DNA from: Lophius americanus
Lineage: Eukaryota > Chordata > Actinopteri > Lophiiformes > Lophiidae
NCBI GenBank assembly: GCA_037951165.1
Contig: JBBDHG010000522.1
Coordinates: 62,001 to 126,000 of the forward strand
DNA: 64,000 nt
Direction: 5' to 3'
Within the stretch, counting starts at the first letter, position 1. Each line of letters starts with the position of its first letter. Of the stretch, positions 55,936-64,000 are shown piece by piece. The position numbers and the translations under genes were made by a program. Under the pieces are notes generated by a model, which was not told the origin of the DNA, did not search any database, and saw nothing but the letters and a program-made list of their open reading frames with translations.

Positions 55936-58378
55936 TTTTTTGGATACAACCAAATAAGTCTAATAAGGGTCTAATAGTTTTCTAAAAACATGCTATATAA
56001 AAATTTTGAGCTACCTTAATCAGAAATTGACATTTTTTCCTCTTAATAAATAACTATTTGTCATTTTTATGGTATATTTAGAGTGTCTAAGTAGACTTAA
56101 TGAGATATACACTCTATGTTTAAGTGCAATATATTAAATGATCGGAATAGTTTGCATTTGCATTTACTGTCCCCCTTGTCTGCTGCTGTGGTACTGAAGT
56201 GTCCCCAAAGGACGGGGGATCAATAAAAGTCCTATCCCGAATTAATAAATGCCCCCAAAGAACCGAAATATGCAAAGACGCAAATGTTTCTTTTTCTTGC
56301 GAAGCCCATTAAAGGCCGATTCTGCGAATCGGAATAAATCTGCGAGCCGAAAGGTGCGTCCAGGTCTCATGATGAGCCACGGGACATGCTGATGTTTAAA
56401 GGTCAAGCGGAGAATACTTAAGAGCTTCAATTTGTCCAAAGTCCCACTAAATTGAATTTTAATGGTGCTTTCAGGGACCTAGTCGTTCGTGAACCAAAAG
56501 GTTTTTTGTTTTTTTGTCTCCCTCGCTGTGTTTGCCGCCGTAATCTAATGCTGCACAGCACGCACGCACTTAGTTCGCGAATTTGTGTTGTATCGCATTT
56601 AATTAACCTGTTAAGTCTTATTGGACGGCGTCGCATTACCGCGTTGATGTGTGACGTTCGGAGAATTTAGCCGGGGCGAGGCAGGAAGTCTTGAACAACA
56701 GGGTCTGATACGTCGCGATGGGACAAATAAAACAAAAGACCAAAATGAAAACTGAAACCAAAATGAACGGAAGCTCTCGGTTTCTGTCTCTGGACCTGGA
56801 TTGGCATAATTAGCGAGGACCGCCCTTGCCATTGGACCAGCGTGGTATCGACCACCGCGACCCCACAGGGGTCTGGCTCGAGGAGGGCCGGAGCAACTCG
56901 CTCAGGGAATGGAAGGACTGGGCGGTGGAGAGGGGGGGGGGGGGCGTGTCCTGAGGGAGGGACGGGGTCAGAGGTCGCAGCAGGGGCCTGTTGCAAGATG
57001 AAGGCGGTGGCGGAAGAGGTGTTTCTGAGCCCCCCGAGCCGAAGTGCCTCATCCATATTACATGCGCAAAGACCCGGCTGATTAGAAGCCATCTTGATCA
57101 AAATGAATTAAAACTCATCAATTTCTTTGGGGCGGGGGGGGCGGTTTACGAGGAATAGGCTTTTACCGAGGATTTGCCGAGGAGACATTTTCCCGTGTAA
57201 AAGGCTCTTTATAGGTTAGGATATTGAGGCTGGGAACTTTCACCTCGGATGTGGAAGCCATTAGTTTGGAGGGCAGGAGTCTTGTAGCTGAGAAAAGGGG
57301 ATTTAGGGTTCTGACCCGCAGCGTCAAATGGAAACCATCTGACTGGTGTTAATGACTTAACTCCTTTTCGCTGGCTCTCCTCCCACAGCGGCCGAGGTCG
57401 GATGACTAGACTGGTGAGCGGAATCTGTTTCTTATCCCCTCGTCTTCACATATGAACCCAATAAGGAGTGAAACGCCGGCCGGCGGCGTGGCCTCAGTTG
57501 GACTGTACTTTAAGGCATTTGGAGACCTGATTGAATAAAGACAATCTGCTGCCGATGCGCCGCTTTAAATGGCTGTAATCTAATTTCAGTCATTTTCTCT
57601 TCATCATTAATTTGTCGCTGGGCGGATGATTCTATTCCGACGCTTTCTATCCTGGGCTCTTTGGTTAGTCGGGTCGGGAACCGCCGCTCACCTGACAGCA
57701 ATTAGGCGGCTTGCGGTTTTGTTTGCCGTGAGTTTTTCCAAGTAGAGCGGCGTTCCGAGCAGTTCGGCGAATAGATCAACGTAAACAGCTGGCGTCATAG
57801 TCCGTAATTAAGTCTGACATCCACGGCTGGAATTTGTATTTTTTTTTTGATGATAATGTGATATTCCTAACTTGATTTAAACTGATTTACTTCCTGTTGA
57901 CTGGTGTTTTACGAGGGGGACTTTCTACATGGCGGACGCTCGTTTCCTGCCTGGACTTGAGGTCATATTCGATTACTCGGTGTCGTCTATGACGGCCCGG
58001 TGGATTCCGTCATGAGAATGTGATTGGAGGAATAGTATAAGCAGCAGCGGCAGCCCACGCTATAATCATTTCAAAACAACATTTTGTAATCGTTTAACCC
58101 TTTAATGTCCTGCTCAACTCTTTGCTAGAGCTCATTTTGGACTCACACTGCACGGATCAAAGGTTTGCTGAAGCTCACGTTTGCCGGCTCACACTGCGAG
58201 ACCGGGATCGCCTCCTGCGGCCTTTTGTCGCTATTTATAATTGTCAATAAAGTTTTGTTTGAATGCGCCGAAGCAGGAAAAAAAGTTTGTTTGTTAGCAA
58301 CATGCTAACAGTTCAGAAACGAGCTGTCTTGATTATTTTTTTGCCATCCTGTGTGCCGAAACTTCTTTTTTTCTAAGT
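55936..58378. other. Noncoding sequence, nothing recognised
   Basis: G-runs near 56931-56944 and 57131-57141. 55940-56160 is AT-rich. 57140-57720 is repeat-free. A splice-like pair around 57395-57414 was rejected. CTTTAATGTCCTGCTCAA near 58100 is shared with 20908-20925. Confidence 0.4.
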
Positions 58379-58575
58379 TGCCGATCTATTTAGCAGAGAG
58401 AATTATGGGTAGGCGAGACTCCTTGGACTGTATGGAGGGTTAACTTTATAGCTAGCACCGCTCTGACAGCTGTGAACCTCTTCTTCTCATCCGTCCTTTT
58501 CTTATCAGCCACTAACTTCACTTTCTGCTTCATGATTACTTATAACTTATTATTTTTATTATTATAACGCGCCGC

Positions 58576-58589
58576 GTCGCCATGGAAAC
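58576..58589 (+). promoter_or_regulatory. RFX X-box in repeat X
   Basis: GTCGCCATGGAAAC fits the RFX consensus. The matching position of copy 1 (39120-39133) is GTCGCCATGGCAAC. Binding is inferred from motif only. Confidence 0.5.
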
Positions 58590-58637
58590 CCAAGACGCTC
58601 CGCCGCTTCTCACAGGCTCAGTGAAAAAGGAAGGCGC

Positions 58638-58645
58638 TGACGTCA
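58638..58645 (+). promoter_or_regulatory. CRE (CREB/ATF) palindrome in repeat X
   Basis: TGACGTCA, intact here. The equivalent in copy 1 is TGATATCA. Confidence 0.45.
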
Positions 58646-58779
58646 GCCGCTGATGTCCAGTCGACACCTAGCCAACATTTCGGGCACGCCAGAAAACCTT
58701 TGGATAATCCGACCCCTGTGGGGGGGGTGGGCTTATCGGGACTCGTGACCTGCGCAACAAACTATTAAAAGATCTGACA

Positions 58780-59010
58780 ACCGTCAGACGACCCGGCAGT
58801 TCTGAGGCTCATCTCGAATCGTACAGTGTACGCCCAGTTTAAGGGTCCAACCATGGAGCCCTGGGGGACGCCACGTGTCAAAGGGGCCAGTGAGGGGGGG
58901 GAATTAACTACGATTATTGAGGAAGTCCTATTCCACATGTAGAATTTCTTTTGGCATATTGAATCATGTGAAGCTTTAGGAAACAGAACTGAAGTGGATC
59001 CAACAACCAT
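58780..59010 (-). mobile_element. LINE reverse-transcriptase fragment
   Basis: A minus-strand frame contains LTRGVPQGSMVGPLN, the RT motif upstream of the catalytic YADD (which is missing), preceded by a YMWNRTSSIIVVNSP segment. L2/Rex1-like group. Confidence 0.75.
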
Positions 59011-61220
59011 AAAAGTCTAATAAGAGTCAAACAGAATTCTCTAATCTAATAGATGTTGAGATACGAAATCAATGCCCCGGAGAAATGAAACACGTTTTGG
59101 TTTCTTTTTGCTTTTCTTGGTGCGGACATCAAAGAGATAATAAGACTCATCTAATGTTATCTTGTCTTTGATCTTTCCCCGTAAAAAAGGAACGCTCGTC
59201 TGAAAATGGGCCGCGGTCAAAGCTAGCCCAGCTTTTTTCATGTGAGAAAGAAACGGACAACGCTCCCGTTCTATATCCTCCACCAGTCAACATCGTGAGT
59301 CGCTAAAACCCACACAGGACGTGGATGATCCACCCACCACCATCTTAGCCTCTATTTTAAGCACCAGGGAAGCCGGCAGCCATTTTGTTTTCCTGAATTT
59401 CTTCCTGCGAAAAGCCGGCGCCCGTCCACGGAGTTAATTAAGCCGTAGTTTTGTTTTTTTTTGAGACCATAATTGATTAAATCATAGAGCCAAAATAGAA
59501 ATTGCCGGGCCCCGGCAGCTGTGTCTTACAGAATTAGAACCAGCGGCATCCTCCGCCGGTGAAAGGATATGTTAATAAGGCCTTCAATGCAATCAGATTG
59601 CGTTGTTTTTGTCCTTTTAAAGCCTGTGTACTTCTTTTTCTTTATTCCCCCCCCCCCCCCGCACCAACACTTTTCCTCAAGGGGTCTTATTATACACTTC
59701 TGTAACACCAGAGGGTTAGTGTGCAACGCAGTGGGGAGGCAGAAGAGCCCCCCCCCCCCACCCCTCGCCGGCTCCCTTAAATCTGTCAAAGCATCTGCCT
59801 CATCCACCCTGGCAAATCCTTTGACGTGCGGGGCTAAAGAGCAGGCCTTGTATCATTCATGAATGCCGGTGGATTTCCATAACTGACACGACGCTGAGTT
59901 ACTGCTGGGAGCACTTGTGCCCGCATTCAATTCTCCACGGACAAATTCAGCAGCATATGGTGGCCGGGGAGGCGGTGCTGGAGCACAACTGGTCTGCGGC
60001 CGCAACAATCGCACCACCCTCTTTTCTTTTTTTCACCACCACGACATCTTTGCACATTTTTTTTATTTATTTCTTTTTGTAATTCTTCCATTTTGGGATA
60101 AAACTTCTAGAAATCTTTCTTTTTTTTTAAAAATCTATCTGAATAGTGCTTTTGTTATCTCAGGTGAGGTCGCGACCTTTCCTTCCAGGAACGCTGAGAT
60201 GTTTATTGGGTTGTTTTTTCAAAAAGTCATCAAGTAATGATTTGATTTAAAGGATTAGAGGAAAACGTGATGGTTTTAAATCATTTCAAGCATGAATTTT
60301 GCAGAAACTGCTCCAAGAATGATTCAGAATTCATTTTTAGACAAATTCATAAGAGTTCTCTCTTTTCATATTTCAAATTTCTTTTTTTTAGGTTCTACTC
60401 AAAAACTCTTTTTTTTTTTTTGGAGGGGGCTGTATAAAATGTTAAGAATAATATGGTAAATTCTCGCAACCGTGTAACAGCTGTATAAAAAAAAAATCAT
60501 AAATTAGTATTGATTTTGTCAAAAATATGCATTTTGGTGGGAAAAAAACAAATATTTCTTTAACGCCATTTGATACAAACAGCTGATTTAGAATATAGAA
60601 ACCAACCTCTTTAATGCAAATTCCCCACATTTCTAGAATTGGAACATACAGCAGGAAGGAATTCCTTCTGCATGTGCTGTGGATCTTGCGTGTTTTCCAT
60701 CATGGCTGTTATTCACCGTCCGTCCTACACTCCCACTCTCTTTGCTCTTTTCCCTCGCTGACCCCGCCTTCTGCAGTGCCGAGGTGGAGGGGAGGTAATG
60801 ATGAGAAATGGAGTTATAATGCCAGTTGTTAAACCTCAGGCCGCACAACAAATGTGCTTCAGAGACCCTGCATTTGTCTGGGAATGGATTAGGTCTTTGC
60901 TCCGGTAACCCCATATTTAATCTCACTCCATTCTCTGCCGGCAACTCGCTGTTTCTCATGGTAACAGATATTCTGTCGTTTTCTCCTCTTTATGTCTTTA
61001 ACTCTCTCTGGAGCTGGACTCCTGGAGAATTTCTGCCTGCTGTGGTTGTAATTCAAAGGGAATGGAGAATACTCTTCTTTGTTTGAGTCGCCTTGCCTTT
61101 ATCGCCACTACAGGAAATGGGTGAATAACGGTTAAACTAGAAGGAGTTAAATAAGTACAAACAATATACGTAATTGGCAGTGTAACTCAAAATCAAAAAA
61201 GTAGTTCCTCGTTTCTGAAG
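59011..61220. other. Noncoding, partly repeat-free
   Basis: C-run at 59647-59660, T-runs at 60058, 60119 and 60410. 59460-59960 and 60600-61080 are repeat-free and balanced. No gene recognised. Confidence 0.4.
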
Positions 61221-61224
61221 CGTG

Positions 61225-61560
61225 TACGATATAAGCCCGTTTTCAGCAGGTACCCCGACCATCAGGGTCATACGGTGTACGTTGGGGGCGATCGGAAACT
61301 CTTTGGGTAATCAGTCCCAAATTTTGGTCGGCAAACTCAGGCTTTCAGTTGAAGCAGAGCCACGACTTGATTGCACCTGTGCGAAGTGGCTACTTAGCAT
61401 CGGAGTTGGCGTGGCGACACAGGGTGGCATGTGGGAAATAAACAAGAAGCAATCGTAAAAGAGGAGGTTCCGTTGGAGACCACCGAGGTACAATATAGGC
61501 TCCAAGGCTGCAACTTCACCGCTAGCTGTCGGGAAATGTTACGGACTGCACCTTTAGTAG
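61225..61560 (+). repeat. Unclassified interspersed repeat tail
   Basis: Ends AACTTCACCGCTAGCTGTCG, then GGACTGCACCTTTAG, a tail I recall as frequent in fish genomes. A related string lies near 15375-15415. The body is not identified. Confidence 0.4.
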
Positions 61561-61984
61561 TGGTCTCTGCACTTTGCTTTGTGGATCTGGAGTTTGTTAA
61601 CCCTTCAATGCCGTCGCCATGAACGAAAAACTGGAAAATTGTTTGTTTTCTATATTTTATTTCTTTGGGCCGTTCATTAATTTAATATCGCAGAAACTCA
61701 TAAATTGACGAATCGTTTGATTAAACATGGGTTGAAGTTTTTTTTTAATCTTACTTAGGGAATAAGTTCCTGATGACATTTTGTATTACATGGAAAATAA
61801 TAATTAGATTAAATCAAAGTTATGGTAAATGACGTTAGCATGTAGCATACAGACAACTATTGACTCTTCAGACTTTTTTGTCGTAAATAGTTAAATAATT
61901 CTATTATGTTAGTCCTCTATAATAGCAATAATATACCTATAAAAAAAACCTACTTATTGTAAAGTACCTTCTCAATAGCAACGG
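61561..61984. other. AT-rich noncoding
   Basis: No gene or repeat recognised. Confidence 0.4.
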
Positions 61985-62060
61985 ATAATTTGACCTGTGG
62001 AGCCCCCCCAGAGCTCCGTCCTTGGACCCTTAGCACTTCCCTGGGTCCTAAAATAAACAG
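61985..62060 (+). mobile_element. LINE RT scrap
   Basis: ACCTGTGGAGCCCCCCCAGA and GCTCCGTCCTTGGACCC, a decayed CGVPQGSVLGP with a frameshift. Confidence 0.5.
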
Positions 62061-64000
62061 GCTCAGTCAAGAAATAAAAACTCAATGTGCTCAACCAATC
62101 AGTTGAGCAGTTCATTAAAGGGTTATTAATTGTCCATAGTTGTAGATCGGACAGTTTCGTCATTTGTTTTACGAGAATTTTCTGCGGCTGTTCCTCAAGT
62201 TAGCATGAAGACAGACGGACGTATTTCTCCCAGAGTCGCCTCGAAACTTTTAGCAGTAAATCAGGCGGCAACAACCTTTTTACCCACCGATCAGGCGGCG
62301 ATGGCGGTTCCCTCCAAGGAGCCGTGGATTAGATAGTTATTATTCGCGAAGAGCAAGAGATGTCAGCGAACGTTAATAAAGCGGCCGGTATTAAATTGTC
62401 AATGCGCATGAAAAATTCAGCGACAAACGTCGTTCATAATTTGCCGGTCGGAGCACAATTCGCTTTATCCTTAAAGGAGTGGAAATTTTATTACAAGGAG
62501 AGATAAAAAACAAAACAACAAACGCTTGTTTTTTTTTTCCATTTACTCCTTCACATCCCAAGCACTAATTTGAATGCAAGATAGCTCTGATTATTATAAA
62601 CAGTTTCTTTTTGCACAGTTGTCCTGTTTGCAGGCACTATAACTCTGGGACAAGTGACAAGGCTGTCCTCTCAGAAGGCTTCGCCGCTGTGAAGCATATC
62701 GGAGGCTGTTATTGCAGGCACCCAGCTAAGTGCCCATAAATTACTTGCTAATCTCACTTCTCCAATTTCCATCTTTCTTTTTCCCCCCCTCCTCCACGGT
62801 TTAAATTATACCCTGGTGGACACAAATCAGCGACAAGACCACACAAGGATGCGCCTTTTGTTTTTATGATTTCTAGACAAGAGCGGCAAAGTGTGGTTCT
62901 CGCTTCTGTCAATCTTCCAAACCGCTCAGGAGGACGGGAAATGAGAGCGGTGGCTCTATAAACAATCGCGTATCAAATGAAGGATCTGGTTTGCACATTT
63001 TCTCCTGCCAGCGCTGTGAAGAAGATAAAGAATGTCAAGGTGACATGTGCATGCTTTTTGGAGGGAGAATAAAGACAGCAACGTCCTTGCTGATTCTATC
63101 AGTGGGAGCCATTCTTTACCTTGTTCATTGAAAGGGGAGGGAGTGTGGGAGGGAAGGCCGTGAGGGGGTGGGGGTGTAGGAGAATAAAAGCCGGGGAGAG
63201 CATAACATCCCTCCTACAAATGCCAGTCCACCACAGCATTCTTATCAGCTCCCAACTGCCTCTCCTCTCTCATCGATCTGCGGTGTTGGGCAATGCAAAT
63301 GACTGCAACTAGCCCTGGGTATTTTACCATCAATGGAGAGTAATTATCTTTGGCAACAACCAATATTGGATTGTTAAGCCTCAGGATAAGGTAGCCGGCA
63401 GAGCCTTCAAACAGTCACTCACCTCTGCGGGCTGGAAGGCTGATGGATGGATCGACTGGGACTAGCAGCTAGAGGGGCTCCCGAGGCAAACTAGCAGAGT
63501 TACCAGCTCTCATCTCCCTCCCTGCCCTCGCCGAGCAGCCCTTTTAATCCCAGGGAAAAATTCATTTTTAATGTGCCTGGCGGAGGGGGCCGCTTTTTGT
63601 TCTACATCGCCTCGATCAATCAGCATGGCTTTTCATGTCGAACAGGAACCTCCAGAAACATTTGCCGCGCACGGCTTGATGGGCGCGGCGTTCCGGGCGG
63701 TTAAGAAGGAGACGTCTGGCGTGCAATAGATGTGCAGAAATGTGAGAATCCTTTAGCCGCCGCTGGAATCCGTTTGACTGTTGCGTAAGTCTCCAGAGCT
63801 CCTTCAAAAGTCCTTTACTTTGAGTCGAGTCTCCTGAGAGTCACTCGGAGAGGCGCCCTCTGACCCCCCCTGTCCACGCCGGTGCTACTCTGTGTTTTGG
63901 GTGTTCGCTGGCGCCCCAAAATGAATGACCTAGAAACGTTGTCCGTATTGAAGGACGGGAGTCGTTGAAGAAGGTGCTCCTCCTCACAGAGTTTGGTCGA
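62061..64000. other. Noncoding, repeat-free; best CNE-like block
   Basis: 62560-63420 has even composition, no simple repeats beyond short runs, and several TAAT/ATTA-rich and GCTGTTATTG-type strings. 63420-63800 is similar. It looks like conserved regulatory DNA but no alignment was possible. No gene recognised. Confidence 0.35.

Larger units (their letters stand above)
58379..58653 (+). repeat. Dispersed repeat family X, copy 2 (RFX X-box and CRE)
   Basis: Same block order as 38932-39192. Holds GTCGCCATGGAAAC (58576-58589), a full RFX X-box, and a perfect CRE palindrome TGACGTCA (58638-58645) 48 bp downstream. Same orientation as copy 1. Confidence 0.85.

Noticed and set aside
57395..57419. 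Splice-like segment between cccacag and gtgagcg
   Set aside because: Phase 0, needed after the exon at 21883, contains a stop; only one unrelated phase is open and the peptide is meaningless.
58576..58645. MHC class II SXY promoter module (X1 plus X2/CRE)
   Set aside because: X-box and CRE are 48 bp apart, not adjacent, and the module sits in a dispersed repeat.
1..64000. Endogenous viral or LTR-retrotransposon sequence
   Set aside because: No gag/pol/env-like strings, LTR pairs, primer-binding sites or polypurine tracts were seen; the RT fragments are non-LTR type.

Overview
This window reads as noncoding DNA from a ray-finned (teleost) fish. It lies either inside a very long intron or between genes of a developmental-type locus. 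The pointers to a teleost are decayed Tc1/mariner elements of a type common in fish, L2/Rex1-like and RTE-like LINE fragments, tRNA-headed SINEs, pieces resembling a widespread fish hAT-type nonautonomous element, dense (AC)n/(AG)n/(CCT)n microsatellites, and at least seven minisatellite arrays. There are no operons, no ribosome binding sites and no long non-repetitive ORFs. Almost all ORFs of 60-130 codons are chance ORFs, and the three longest (about 365-390 codons) come from a tandem repeat without stops.

The only credible protein-coding sequence is a 30-nt micro-exon at 21883-21912 on the + strand. It has a branch-point-like CTGAT, a pyrimidine tract, an AG acceptor and a consensus AAG/gtaaga donor. 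It encodes CDSQSDVDDK, which resembles a short stretch of the AUTS2/FBRSL1 family as I remember those proteins. Members of that family have very long early introns, so most of the window is plausibly intronic. A second splice-flanked 30-nt segment at 2160-2189 is compatible in phase but has no recognised homology. All gene assignments here are inference without a database search.

Layout: 1-9 kb is unique sequence with microsatellites. 9-15 kb holds a mariner remnant, a hAT-like piece, a 1.07-kb 33-bp minisatellite with an exact internal 330-bp duplication, SINEs and a low-copy repeat. 15-18.6 kb is GC-rich and then TG-rich. 19-24.5 kb has a dispersed repeat, a LINE fragment, the candidate exon, a second mariner remnant and a 30-bp minisatellite. 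25-36 kb holds a 23-bp minisatellite, repeat copies and a small MITE. 36-43 kb has 37-bp, 55-bp and 23-bp minisatellites, SINEs and a repeat carrying an RFX X-box. 43-64 kb is mostly unique and possibly conserved noncoding sequence, interrupted by LINE fragments and a 0.7-kb terminal-inverted-repeat element.

The interest is in genome structure: related mariner deletion derivatives, a fold-back at a likely deletion junction, one minisatellite family present at two loci in opposite orientation, and a dispersed repeat carrying transcription-factor sites. I saw no defence system, CRISPR array, viral gene or toxin.
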